A stretch of 63,029 bases of DNA, taken from positions 1 through 63,029 of the forward strand of contig JAJYUR010000003.1 in NCBI GenBank assembly GCA_021792395.1, read 5' to 3'. This document shows positions 16,307-25,304 of this stretch, piece after piece. The first letter of the stretch is position 1, and each line of letters begins with the position of its first letter. Source of the DNA: Microcaldota archaeon. Lineage in GTDB: Archaea; Micrarchaeota; Micrarchaeia; Micrarchaeales; Micrarchaeaceae. The notes beneath the pieces are model-generated. The model was given only the letters and a program-made list of their open reading frames with translations, ran no database searches and had not been told where the DNA came from. The translations under genes were made by a program, and so were the position numbers.

Positions 16307-18370
16307 CTACTCGGAATCGTGGCGCACCATCTTTATCAGCCCTTGCCTTGGACTGAATATGTCACCGCTTTTCTCCAGTTCATTTATGTATTTGCTTGCG
16401 GATGCCGAATCTATGCCTGCCTTGCCAGCTTCTTCTATGACCCGCACCAGCTTTGCAGAGCCTTCAGATTCCTCAAGCTGCTTTATTATGCCGAGCATGG
16501 CATTTATTTTATCCACTTTCTCCCTGGGCATACCGGTAAGTATTGTGTCTATGTCTATCCTGCCGCCGCGGTCTACTGCGAGGGTTTTGAGCATGAACTC
16601 GCTTAGGTTTATAGCGCGTTCGGCATCCAATATTGATACGGTTTCCGAAAGCCTTGTCTTTGCGCTTGCCTCTGCCATCCTTATCAGGCCTTCTATCTGC
16701 CTGGGCGTAATCGGAACCGCGCCTTGCTTCAAGCCAGCTCTTCGCAATTCAACATAGTATTCCTGAATCTTCTTTGATGCATCTTCTGTAATCCTAGGAG
16801 AAATAAATTTTCTGGCATATGCAACGTATTTGCGCAGGAATTCCCCATCCATGGGCGGCAGTTCCACCTGCTCAACACCTTCAAGCTCTGCAATTATCGC
16901 ACCTGCTGCCTCGTGCTGCATGAGTATGTGCTTCGCTATGTTCTTGTCCAGTTCTTCATCCATTATGTCTTTTATAGGAAATATCAGGTCGAATCTCGAA
17001 AGCAATGTTGGGGGTATATCGAATTGTTCAGCAGGATAGATGTGCGGATCGAACCTGCCGTATTTAGGGTTGGCTGCGGCGAGCACTGCTGCCCTTGCCG
17101 AAAATGTGGCTATTATGCCTGCCTTAGCCACGCTTATTGTCTGGGATTCCAAAGCCTCGTGGAGTGCTGCTCTATCCTCATCGCCTATCTTGTCGAATTC
17201 GTCTATGGCAACCACTCCGCCACTGCCTAGAACAAGCGCGCCAGCCTTAAGCGTCCATCCGCCTTCTGAGAATTCATCCCTTTCGGCAACTGCCGTAAGC
17301 CCTCCCCCAGTAACGGATTTTCCGCTTACATATATGCCCTTAGGAACGAGGCGCGAGACAGCCTGCAATATCCTGGTCTTAGCGCTTCCTGGATCCCCGA
17401 TAAGCAGTATGTGCATATCGCTCCTTATCACGCCCCCGTCAACCAAAAACTTGCCTGCGGTGCCTCCAAAGAGCTGCAGCGTGACGGCCTGCTTTATTTC
17501 ATCGTAGCCGTAGATAGATGGAGCGAGGGACTTTGCTATTTTTTCGAATATCATAGGATCTGTGGCAAACTCCTTTATCTGGCGCTCCTCTTCCTCGCTT
17601 ATCGATAGGTCGGCAAATTCTTTTTGCTTTGGTATTATTGATACAGTATCAAGGAACATGGTATACAGATTTGTTTCCGACTTGCCCCTTGAATTTTTCC
17701 TGGGGCGTATCCTTAATATCCCGGTAAGATCTATCCTGTCTCCAGGGATGACGGTATTTACAAGATCATCCTCCAGCCAAACCTCAAGCTGCCATGTTGG
17801 CGTGTTGCCGCGCAGCTTTTCCAGAGGATCCTGCACGGCTATTTTCTGGAGGTTTATGAATTGCGATTCCTCCTGTATCTGCTTTAGAGACCTGCGTTTG
17901 CACTGCGGGCATACCACAGGAACTTCGTCCTTTCCTATCCGTACATGCTGCCTTGCATTGCAGAAAGTGCACTCATATACCCCGAGCTTCACTTTTGGGC
18001 TTATCTCAGACCTCTTCACTATAAGGCTGTCAAGCAGTATAAGCTTGCCTATGTATGAAGAACCGACGTCCTGCACTAGAGGGGTATTTATATTCTGACC
18101 GAAGAACCGGCAATGCACATCCTTATCCCCAAGCTCTATATTGCTCATCTTGCCTTTGAGCGATATATTTGCAGCCTCCAATATGACTTCGGGCTTGTCT
18201 ATCAGTTCGGCTGCCAGTTCAGGATCAAATTTCTGAAGGTCTTTTATATCTATTTTAATGCTTTGCAACCTTGGAAAAGATATTATTATATCGTTTATTT
18301 TGTCGGCATAATACCTGTCAAGAAACTCGTCGAACCTCAATTTTATAGCTTCTATCAGGGCGTCTGCCAT
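16307..18370 (-). CDS. mcm: MCM replicative helicase
   Basis: The hexameric 3' to 5' replicative DNA helicase, 687 residues. The N-terminal domain has a zinc finger (CTFCNARQHVRI with VPVVCPQCKR). The AAA+ core shows Walker A IGDPGSAKTRILQ, Walker B VVAIDEFDKI and the arginine-finger region LLSRFDLIFPI. A winged-helix C-terminal domain follows (about residues 620-687). It is divergent from metG across a 98-base promoter region, and the presenilin-like protease gene follows closely. Confidence 0.95.
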   Translation of the reverse strand: MADALIEAIKLRFDEFLDRYYADKINDIIISFPRLQSIKIDIKDLQKFDPELAAELIDKPEVILEAANISLKGKMSNIELGDKDVHCRFFGQNINTPLVQDVGSSYIGKLILLDSLIVKRSEISPKVKLGVYECTFCNARQHVRIGKDEVPVVCPQCKRRSLKQIQEESQFINLQKIAVQDPLEKLRGNTPTWQLEVWLEDDLVNTVIPGDRIDLTGILRIRPRKNSRGKSETNLYTMFLDTVSIIPKQKEFADLSISEEEERQIKEFATDPMIFEKIAKSLAPSIYGYDEIKQAVTLQLFGGTAGKFLVDGGVIRSDMHILLIGDPGSAKTRILQAVSRLVPKGIYVSGKSVTGGGLTAVAERDEFSEGGWTLKAGALVLGSGGVVAIDEFDKIGDEDRAALHEALESQTISVAKAGIIATFSARAAVLAAANPKYGRFDPHIYPAEQFDIPPTLLSRFDLIFPIKDIMDEELDKNIAKHILMQHEAAGAIIAELEGVEQVELPPMDGEFLRKYVAYARKFISPRITEDASKKIQEYYVELRRAGLKQGAVPITPRQIEGLIRMAEASAKTRLSETVSILDAERAINLSEFMLKTLAVDRGGRIDIDTILTGMPREKVDKINAMLGIIKQLEESEGSAKLVRVIEEAGKAGIDSASASKYINELEKSGDIFSPRQGLIKMVRHDSE

Positions 18371-18391
18371 ATTATCATCGTAAAAATAAGC

Positions 18392-18443
18392 GCTATGCTA
18401 TACTCTTATAGTATTTAACTTAAATATTTATATACAGCATAGC
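18392..18443. promoter_or_regulatory. mcm/metG divergent promoter with inverted repeat
   Basis: GCTATGCT (18392-18399) and AGCATAGC (18436-18443) are exact inverted repeats. They bracket a TATA-like box TTTATATA (18427-18434) that suits metG at 18469. The arrangement could be an operator, or chance in AT-rich sequence. Confidence 0.4.
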
Positions 18444-18468
18444 TTAACTTTTATCGGAAGTGAACTGA

Positions 18469-20136
18469 ATGTCAAAGATAATAGTCACATCGGCATTGCC
18501 GTACGCAGAGGGGGTTCCGCATTTAGGCAATTTCGTCGGATCTATACTTCCTGCTGATGTTTACTATAAATACCTTTTTATAACCGGCGCCGACGCCATA
18601 TATATATGCGGATCAGACCAACATGGAACGCCTATAGAGGTCCAAGCCATGAAAAGAGGCATATCACCAAAGGAGCTTGCAGACGCAGTACATGAACAGA
18701 TTAAGGAATCTGCAGAAAAGTTTGGCTGCACCTTCACGTACTATGGAAAGACCGATTCTGAAAAGAATAAAGATGTAGTATATGAAATTTTCGACGCTTT
18801 GGACAAAAACGGATTCATAAAACAGGTAGAGGACATACAGCCGTATTGCAATGTTGACAAGCGCTTTCTGGCTGACAGATTTATAGAGGGCATATGCCCG
18901 TACTGCAAGGCTGAAGGCGCGCGCGGAGACCAGTGCGATAATTGCGGGAACCTCTTGAATCCGAGCGAACTGATAAACGCGCACTGCGTGATATGCGGGA
19001 GCACCGACATTGAATTCAGGAAGACATCCAACCTTGCGCTGGACCTGAAGAAGCTCGAGCCGAATATAAAGGAGTTCGTGGAGAAAAACAAGGGCAACAA
19101 CTGGAGCAGGAATGCAGTTAACAAGACCCTGAGCTACATATCACAGGGGTTGAAGCCAAGGGACATTACAAGGGACATAAGCTGGGGTTTCAAAGTCAAC
19201 AAGAAAGGATTTGAGGAAAAGAAGTTCTACGTTTGGTTTGATGCAGTGATAGGCTACATAGGCATAACAAGCGAGTGGACCGCTAGATGGAAGAATTATT
19301 GGATGGATAAGGATACCAAACTCATACAGTTCATGGGCAAGGATAATATCGAGTTCCATACGATGATGTGGCCCGGCATACTCATAGGCAGCAGGATGGA
19401 ATTCATTTTGCCGCATACAATAAAGGCGTATGAATACCTGAATGCAAACGGCGTCAAATTTTCCAAAAGCAGGGGCATAGGCTTAAATGTGCAGAACGCG
19501 CTGGACATAATGCCTGCAGATTACTGGAGATTTGCACTGATGCACTTGCTGCCCGAGACCTCTGACACAGAATTCTCCATAGCCAGCTTCATAGAGATAG
19601 TCAATAAGATAATGAATGATAAGATAGGAAACCTCGTACATAGGGTTTTGACAATAACGAAGAACAACCATGCACTGTTGGGAAATAAGGGTGCTGACCC
19701 CAAGATAGTGGAAAAAATCGATGCGATGGTAAAAAATTATATGTCTAACTTTGGGCAGGTGAACATGCGGGATGCGCTGCAGAGCCTTGTTAAGCTTGCA
19801 GAGTTAGGCAACGAGATGATGAGCACCAAAGAGCCATGGAAGATGCTGAAGAATGCCGATGAGAAATCAGTTGCAGAGTTCTCATCGCTGATGAATGGGC
19901 TGCTTGACATAGTCTATGCGCTTGGGATAATGCTGTATCCGTTCACCCCCAATGCCAGTAAAAAGATTTTGTCATATTTTGGCGCAGGCGAGAGTGAGAT
20001 GAAGGGCATGATGGGCAGGATAGCCAGCAGGCCTGATCTCATGATGGATATTCCAATAACTACGATTTTTAACAAGGTGAGCGAAACAGAACTGAAGAAG
20101 ATGGAGAAGTACTCGGGTGGTGAAAGGTCTGCGTAA
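18469..20136 (+). CDS. metG: methionyl-tRNA synthetase
   Basis: This enzyme charges elongator and initiator tRNA-Met. HIGH is in LPYAEGVPHLGNFVG, KMSKS is present as VKFSKSRGIG, and two zinc knuckles are seen in CPYCKAEGARGDQCDNC and CVICGST. The anticodon-binding helical domain follows from about residue 380. At 555 residues it lacks the C-terminal EMAP/OB-fold dimerisation domain found in some MetRS proteins. GTGA precedes the ATG, and a TATA box lies about 35-40 bases upstream. Confidence 0.95.
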   Translation: MSKIIVTSALPYAEGVPHLGNFVGSILPADVYYKYLFITGADAIYICGSDQHGTPIEVQAMKRGISPKELADAVHEQIKESAEKFGCTFTYYGKTDSEKNKDVVYEIFDALDKNGFIKQVEDIQPYCNVDKRFLADRFIEGICPYCKAEGARGDQCDNCGNLLNPSELINAHCVICGSTDIEFRKTSNLALDLKKLEPNIKEFVEKNKGNNWSRNAVNKTLSYISQGLKPRDITRDISWGFKVNKKGFEEKKFYVWFDAVIGYIGITSEWTARWKNYWMDKDTKLIQFMGKDNIEFHTMMWPGILIGSRMEFILPHTIKAYEYLNANGVKFSKSRGIGLNVQNALDIMPADYWRFALMHLLPETSDTEFSIASFIEIVNKIMNDKIGNLVHRVLTITKNNHALLGNKGADPKIVEKIDAMVKNYMSNFGQVNMRDALQSLVKLAELGNEMMSTKEPWKMLKNADEKSVAEFSSLMNGLLDIVYALGIMLYPFTPNASKKILSYFGAGESEMKGMMGRIASRPDLMMDIPITTIFNKVSETELKKMEKYSGGERSA

Positions 20137-20381
20137 AATGTTTGAAGAGCATTAAAAAAGATTTATAATGCTTAATAACGGCTTGGATTTAAATGAGAAA
20201 ATTGCAATGGGAATAGAAGAAACACTATATGGCTTTCCATGATGACTAACGCTTTTTGGTTATAACTATTCAAATTACAAAAATCCAAATTTAGCGTTAA
20301 AGGAAACGATAAATGAAACCTTTTCGCAAAAAGCTTTACTAAAAAGTCTTGGCAGAGTTGGCGCACCGAAGGCAGGCACCA

Positions 20382-20537
20382 TTACTTGCCCAGGCGCTTC
20401 TTGTTTATCTTCCTGTGGTGCAGAATGTCGTTCTTGTAGCACCTGCTTGTGCAGTAATAATTTATCTTTCCAGTCTTGAAGACGTACATCGAGCCAGTGC
20501 CTTTCCTCATCTCTTTTTGGCAATAAGAACATTTCAT
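20382..20537 (-). CDS. rpl24e: ribosomal protein L24e (below the ORF-track cutoff)
   Basis: A 51-residue frame missing from the ORF track. It begins MKCSYCQKEM and continues through GTGSMYVFKTGKINYYCTSR to KKRLGK. The CxxC ... CxxxC zinc motif and the spacing match L24e, a large-subunit protein. GGTG stands six bases before the ATG. It is the last gene of the L7Ae-S28e-L24e set, the usual archaeal order. Confidence 0.9.
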   Translation of the reverse strand: MKCSYCQKEMRKGTGSMYVFKTGKINYYCTSRCYKNDILHHRKINKKRLGK

Positions 20538-20558
20538 TTAAAACACCAAAGCCAAAAT

Positions 20559-20792
20559 TTACTTGACTTTTATCTCCCTTGCTTCCCTGCTCGTGTCAGG
20601 AAGCCTTATTACATCCTTTACTTTGGCAGGGCCGATCTGATTCCTGCGTATTATCCTGCCCTTGTCTTTTCCTTCAAGGATCTTGCAAGAAACCTGGTAC
20701 ACTTCGCCGTACATCCCGGTCTTAACCTTCGTGTTGACTTCCACTATTTCTGCCAAGAAGCCATGAAACTGTTGTGTTTGGTCATCTGCCAT
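20559..20792 (-). CDS. rps28e: ribosomal protein S28e
   Basis: 77 residues of the small-subunit protein S28e. The core GFLAEIVEVNTKVKTGMYGE and IIRRNQIGPAKVKD and the ending RLPDTSREAREIKVK are typical. It lies between L7Ae and L24e on one likely transcript. Confidence 0.95.
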   Translation of the reverse strand: MADDQTQQFHGFLAEIVEVNTKVKTGMYGEVYQVSCKILEGKDKGRIIRRNQIGPAKVKDVIRLPDTSREAREIKVK

Positions 20793-20823
20793 GATTATCA
20801 GCTTTGCATTGCATCAGAAGACA

Positions 20824-21276
20824 TCATGCGCCTGCATCTGCTTCCTTTGCTTCTTCCTTCTTCGCTCCTTTCTTTTCTTCTTTATTTTCCTCTTTCTTCG
20901 GAGCCTGTTTTTGCGAGGTTCCTGTTATTTTTGATATGACGTCCTTAATGGAATTGGATGCGCCTCCTTGGTCCTCTACAGCTATCGCGGAGCACGGGAC
21001 GTTCATGCCTATGGATTTCCCGAGTTCCTGCTTTGTAGGAACATATGAATATGGAATCTTCTTCTGTTCGCATATTGAGGGGATGTGCGCCATAATCTCT
21101 TCAGGCTCTATATCTTCTGCCATGACTACGAATGATGCAAGCCCTCTCTCTACGCTCTTCGTCACTTCGTTGACGCCCTTTTTTACCTTGCCAGATTGCT
21201 TTGCAAGCTGCAACGCTTCGTATGTCTTTGCCACAACATCCTTCGATACTTCGAATTTCACGTATGATTTTGCCAT
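20824..21276 (-). CDS. rpl7ae: ribosomal protein L7Ae with charged tail
   Basis: L7Ae binds kink-turns in 23S rRNA, box C/D and H/ACA guide RNAs and RNase P RNA. The fold is complete: LAKQSGKVKKGVNEVTKSVE, LASFVVMAEDIEPEEIM, PSICEQKKIPYSYVPTK. Beyond residue 122 there is an extra tail of about 28 residues made almost only of K, E and A. GGTG precedes the ATG, and a TATA-like TTAAATA about 80 bases upstream suggests its own promoter. Confidence 0.95.
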   Translation of the reverse strand: MAKSYVKFEVSKDVVAKTYEALQLAKQSGKVKKGVNEVTKSVERGLASFVVMAEDIEPEEIMAHIPSICEQKKIPYSYVPTKQELGKSIGMNVPCSAIAVEDQGGASNSIKDVISKITGTSQKQAPKKEENKEEKKGAKKEEAKEADAGA

Positions 21277-21402
21277 TTCAACACCTTGGTTTTAACTTCA
21301 TCGGTAGTTTTGCTTAAACTTAGAAGAAAGTTAATATCCTTTTACCCAGAAAGCTATTTAAGCATTCCTATGCTTTGCAACCCTTCCGTTAATCATAAAC
21401 AT

Positions 21403-23595
21403 TTACGCAAGGAACTGGTTCGGGGTCGGCGGCTCCGGAGGCTGTCCCTTCCTTGTCCTTATCTCCCTGACTACCTTATCCTGCAGATCCTTTGGCAGTT
21501 TTTCGTATCCTGCAAACTCCATGTACCATATCGCCCTGCCTTGTGTCAAGCCTCTCAGTTCGTTGGAGAAACCTTTTAGGACCTCAGCTACGGGCATCTT
21601 GGCGGTTATAGAGACCTGCTCCCTGTCCTGGGTTATGGTTCCTACTTGACCCCTTCTACTCTGCACGAATGTTATCACGCCTGACAGATAGTCCTGTGGT
21701 ATGTTTATCGTAAAGTTCTGTTTTGGTTCCAGAAGTGATACACCTGCAGTCAGAGTTGCCGCGTAAGTTGCATTCCTCATCGCAGGTATGACCTGGGCAG
21801 GCCCCCTGTGAACAGGATCCTCGTGTATCGTTGCGTCGACGATGCTGACCAATAGGCCTGAACATTTTTCCCTTGCAAGCGGGCCGTCCTTCACCGCTTC
21901 CTCGAACCCGTCTATCAACAGTTCCATAACTTCATTCATGTACTGCACGCCGTGTGTCACGTCAGCCATCATGCATTTATTGTAAACATCCTCTACGTTT
22001 TTAGCTATGTTTCGGTCCAAGCCGGCGGCAACCATCGCTTCTATGGCATTCTGCCCTTTGGGCTTCCCGTCCCTTATTGAACCTTCGTCTATGGCCTTTT
22101 GCACGCCTTCCGGAAGAGGTTCTACCGTAACGTAGAACTTGGAATGCTTATTAGGCGTCTTTCCTTCTACAGGGCCTGCTTTGTCGTTTATCGTTTCCCT
22201 GTATATGACTATAGGCTCGCTCGATATTATAGGTATCTTGAAGTCATCTTTCAGCTTAGTCTCTATTATTTCTAAGTGCAACTCGCCCATACCGCTGACA
22301 AGGTGCTCTCCTGTCTCCTGATTAATTTCAGTAATTATAGTAGGATCCTGCTTTGAGAGCTCTCTTAGCGCCTCTATGAGCTTTGTAGTATCTCTGGAAT
22401 CCTTGGCTTCTATCGCTTTTGTAACAACTGGCTTAGAATAGTGTGTTATCTGTTCAAACGCTTCTATAGGCTCTTCGCTTAGGGTGTCGCCTATGCTCAC
22501 GTCTTTAAGGCCGACTATTGCAGCTATGTTTCCTGCAGGAATCTCGTCGACTATGACCCTTTCCGGGCCCATGTATACACCTACCTGCTGTATCTTTTGG
22601 GTATTCTGCTTTCCTGATATGTAAAGCTCTACTCCCTTCTTTGCTATGCCTGAAAATACTCTTCCCACTAAAACCTCACCGCTATGGGGATCGTACGTCA
22701 TGTTGAATATCACTATGTTAGTCTTTGCATTTATATCTGCTGAGAGCATCGCTTTTGCCTCTGTGCTCTCCAAATTGCCATGCCATATCTTAGGTATCCT
22801 GTATGCCTGCGCCTGCTTTGGGTTCGGAAGATGGTCTATCATCATTATAAGTGTTGCATCGTCTATAGGTGCAATTTCCTGAAGCTTCTTCTCGTTGCCT
22901 TCTGCTGTTAGCGCAAATATCTCCTTGAATGATACTTTGTATTTTTCCATTATGGGTTTCGATATGGCCCATTTTTTAGCTGCCGAACCGAATGCCACGC
23001 TTCCGTTGTCTACACTGACCTTCCACTTTTGCGCGAACTCTTCCGGCGCGTACTGCTCTATCAACTTATTTATGTCGTTTATGAGCTTCAAAAGCCTTTC
23101 GAACGTCTGCTCGGGCGTCAATCTAAGTTCGGTAAGCAGCCTATCCACCTTGTTTACAAAAAGGATTGGCTTGGCTTTCTCCTTAAGCGCTTGCCTTAGC
23201 ACTGTTTCTGTTTGGGGCATTACCCCCTCAACCGGATCAACTACAAGCACGACTCCGTCTACGGCGCGCATTGACCTTGTAACATGACCTCCGAAATCCA
23301 CGTGACCAGGGGTATCTATTAGGTTTATTATGTAATCCTTTTCGTTGTAGACGAAACCTAATGATATGTTTGCAGATTTTATCGTCATCCTTCGGTCTTT
23401 TTCTATTGCTTCAAAATTGGTGTAAAGTGCATCCCCAGCAACTGATTTTGATATTAGCCCTGCTTTTGCAAGCAGTGAATCAGTAAGAGTAGTCTTTCCG
23501 TGGTGAACGTGCGCTATTATGGCCACGTTGCGTATGTTCTCCTGGCCTTTCATTAGCTTTACTATTTCGTCTACTACGTATTCCCTTCTTACCAT
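21403..23595 (-). CDS. fusA: translation elongation factor 2
   Basis: aEF-2 is the GTPase that translocates the ribosome, 730 residues. G motifs: AHVHHGKTTLTDSLLAKAG, DTPGHVDFGGH and NKVDRL. Domain IV carries the diphthamide loop (HEDPVHRGPAQVIPA) with the modified His position retained. It follows rps7 by about 30 bases. The L7Ae gene starts about 126 bases downstream with its own promoter-like sequence. Confidence 0.97.
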   Translation of the reverse strand: MVRREYVVDEIVKLMKGQENIRNVAIIAHVHHGKTTLTDSLLAKAGLISKSVAGDALYTNFEAIEKDRRMTIKSANISLGFVYNEKDYIINLIDTPGHVDFGGHVTRSMRAVDGVVLVVDPVEGVMPQTETVLRQALKEKAKPILFVNKVDRLLTELRLTPEQTFERLLKLINDINKLIEQYAPEEFAQKWKVSVDNGSVAFGSAAKKWAISKPIMEKYKVSFKEIFALTAEGNEKKLQEIAPIDDATLIMMIDHLPNPKQAQAYRIPKIWHGNLESTEAKAMLSADINAKTNIVIFNMTYDPHSGEVLVGRVFSGIAKKGVELYISGKQNTQKIQQVGVYMGPERVIVDEIPAGNIAAIVGLKDVSIGDTLSEEPIEAFEQITHYSKPVVTKAIEAKDSRDTTKLIEALRELSKQDPTIITEINQETGEHLVSGMGELHLEIIETKLKDDFKIPIISSEPIVIYRETINDKAGPVEGKTPNKHSKFYVTVEPLPEGVQKAIDEGSIRDGKPKGQNAIEAMVAAGLDRNIAKNVEDVYNKCMMADVTHGVQYMNEVMELLIDGFEEAVKDGPLAREKCSGLLVSIVDATIHEDPVHRGPAQVIPAMRNATYAATLTAGVSLLEPKQNFTINIPQDYLSGVITFVQSRRGQVGTITQDREQVSITAKMPVAEVLKGFSNELRGLTQGRAIWYMEFAGYEKLPKDLQDKVVREIRTRKGQPPEPPTPNQFLA

Positions 23596-23624
23596 AATTC
23601 AACACCATGAATTTATAAATTCGG

Positions 23625-24377
23625 CTACTTTGCGCTTCTTGCCATGCGCTCTATCTCGTTCTTTCTCTTTATAGCGTAGCTGTTTATATCGTTCTTTGCC
23701 GCCAGAATGAGCTCGTTCGCCAGAGCGCTGTCTATAGTCTTCTTGCTTGCGAATGCGCCTATTATAGATGCAGTTGCTATGTTCCTGAGCGCTATGTCAA
23801 GCCTCCTGCTCGCACTTATGTCAACAGGTATGTTTGACACTGTACCTCCCTGCCTTATTCTTGTCGTATCTTCAATTGGAGCGCTGTTCTGCAGGGCGTT
23901 TATAAATATCTGCAATGGATTTTCATTCGTCTGTTTGTTCACGTTATCGAATGCCTTCTCGACAATATGCATTACCTTAAGCTTCTTGCCTTGTAGCATA
24001 CCCTTAGTCCTTATTACATGTCCTCCTATCTTCTTTCCCGTTCCGCCGCGCATGAGTGCATTTTCCAGCCTTTCGACTATATTTATGTTTGCCTTTGAAA
24101 ACATCTTGCTGCTTGAGCGCCTGAACGTTGATGGGAAAGCCAATGGCTTCAGGTCCACGTAGTTCTTCAGGCTTAAGTCATCGACACTAACTGCATAACT
24201 GTATTTCTTGAACAGCAGATTGCCTTCTGAAGAGAATTTAGCGGCAAACTGTGGTAGGGTCTGAGTCTTTACCTCCTTTTTCGGTTTTGCAGCAGCCTTT
24301 TTCCTTTTCGACGGCTTTGGCTGAGCTGCATCAGGGACCGCTTCCACATTGATATTATTGTTTGGTATTTCGGACAT
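23625..24377 (-). CDS. rps7: ribosomal protein S7 with N-terminal extension
   Basis: The small-subunit assembly protein S7. I start it at MSEIPNNN (24377) instead of the ORF-track start at 24437, because the earlier stretch lies inside rps12. This gives 250 residues. The S7 fold starts near residue 65; the first 50 or so residues are a lysine/alanine/proline-rich extension (KPSKRKKAAAKPKKEVK). Typical core segments are VERLENALMRGGTGKKIGGH, IFINALQNSAPIEDTTRIRQ and SRRLDIALRNIATASIIGAF. The start lies within ten bases of the rps12 stop. Confidence 0.93.
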   Translation of the reverse strand: MSEIPNNNINVEAVPDAAQPKPSKRKKAAAKPKKEVKTQTLPQFAAKFSSEGNLLFKKYSYAVSVDDLSLKNYVDLKPLAFPSTFRRSSSKMFSKANINIVERLENALMRGGTGKKIGGHVIRTKGMLQGKKLKVMHIVEKAFDNVNKQTNENPLQIFINALQNSAPIEDTTRIRQGGTVSNIPVDISASRRLDIALRNIATASIIGAFASKKTIDSALANELILAAKNDINSYAIKRKNEIERMARSAK

Positions 24378-24384
24378 GTTGGCT

Positions 24385-24813
24385 TCATCTCTTTGGTTTC
24401 TCAGCCTTTCCTCTAAGTATCTGCACCATATTTGCACCGTTGACTTCGACTACCTTGTATTTCATCCCTGGTATGCATCCCATCTGGCCCCTCTGTGAGC
24501 CTCCAAGGCCTTCTATAGTCACTTCGTCGTGCTCGTCTATATGATTTATTGATCCGTCTCCAGGCACGAATGCCCCGACAACCTTGCCATTCTTTATGAG
24601 CTGCACCCTTACGCACTTTATCTGCCCTGAATGTGGCTGCTTCTGTTCTACTGCAAACTTCTGAAGGACTAGCCCCTTCGCCCTTGGGACTGTGCCCATA
24701 GGGTCGTACTTTTGTTTTAAGTGTAATTTTTTCCTTTTAAGCCACTTTTTCAGCATACGCTGGTGCTTTCTCTGCTTTAAAAGTTTTCTTGCTGCAAATT
24801 CGCCGTTGGGCAT
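24385..24813 (-). CDS. rps12: ribosomal protein S12
   Basis: 142 residues of the decoding-site protein S12. The core includes YDPMGTVPRAKGLVLQKFAV, PHSGQIKCVRVQLIKNGKV and FVPGDGSINHIDEHDEVTIE. It follows L30e directly and precedes S7 and EF-2. Confidence 0.97.
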   Translation of the reverse strand: MPNGEFAARKLLKQRKHQRMLKKWLKRKKLHLKQKYDPMGTVPRAKGLVLQKFAVEQKQPHSGQIKCVRVQLIKNGKVVGAFVPGDGSINHIDEHDEVTIEGLGGSQRGQMGCIPGMKYKVVEVNGANMVQILRGKAEKPKR

Positions 24814-24825
24814 TTTTTATCACGT

Positions 24826-25146
24826 TTATTTGTTTTCTTTTTCTTTATCCTTGTCCTGGTTTAATATGCTTGAATTGCCTGGCTTTATTATAGACAATAC
24901 AGATACGGAAAATGGCTTACCGCATATTGCACCCAATTCAAGCGAATTGCCTTCGAAGGTGATTACGGAAAGATCTGATATCTTTGCAAGATGCATCACA
25001 TCCTGAAGCGCTTCTGTCTTGTTTATCGATGCTGCTATAATCAGCTTTGCAGTATTGCCTTTTATAGAGTCTATGACCTTGTTTATGCCCAAGGCTGTTT
25101 CTCCGCTGTCTACAGCTAAACGTATATCATTAGCAAGATCCGCCAT
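24826..25146 (-). CDS. rpl30e: ribosomal protein L30e
   Basis: 106 residues from the ATG at 25146 (MADLANDIRL), which has GTGA upstream; the ORF track starts at a GTG three codons earlier. The L7Ae/L30e fold is visible (SGETALGINKVIDSIKGNTA, KLIIAASINKTEALQDVMHL, GNSLELGAICGKPFSVSV). It heads the S12-S7-EF-2 group. In many archaea nusA stands between L30e and S12; it is absent here. Confidence 0.92.
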   Translation of the reverse strand: MADLANDIRLAVDSGETALGINKVIDSIKGNTAKLIIAASINKTEALQDVMHLAKISDLSVITFEGNSLELGAICGKPFSVSVLSIIKPGNSSILNQDKDKEKENK

Positions 25147-25304
25147 TAATTTCACTTTGTGCGAGATACATTAAACTAGGTAGTAAGTGTATCAAGGCAA
25201 TAGTAGTTATTTACAGAAAGATATATAATAATTATGCGAATCGCCATACTAAACAGGTATTCGCGATTTATCAGATGCAGCCCTCAATATCGAATAGTAC
25301 GCAC

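Noticed and set aside
16359-18098. Several long plus-strand ORFs opposite mcm (132, 155 and 178 codons)
   Set aside because: All are mirror frames of MCM codons and none has a domain or a ribosome binding site.
20230-20310. Possible box C/D guide RNA (ATGATGA near 20238)
   Set aside because: No box D (CTGA) or D' element lies at a proper distance, so only one of the required boxes is present.
20240-20310. Imperfect inverted repeat TAACGCT...AGCGTTA between metG and L24e
   Set aside because: The loop is long and there is no T-run in register; it is too weak to call a terminator.
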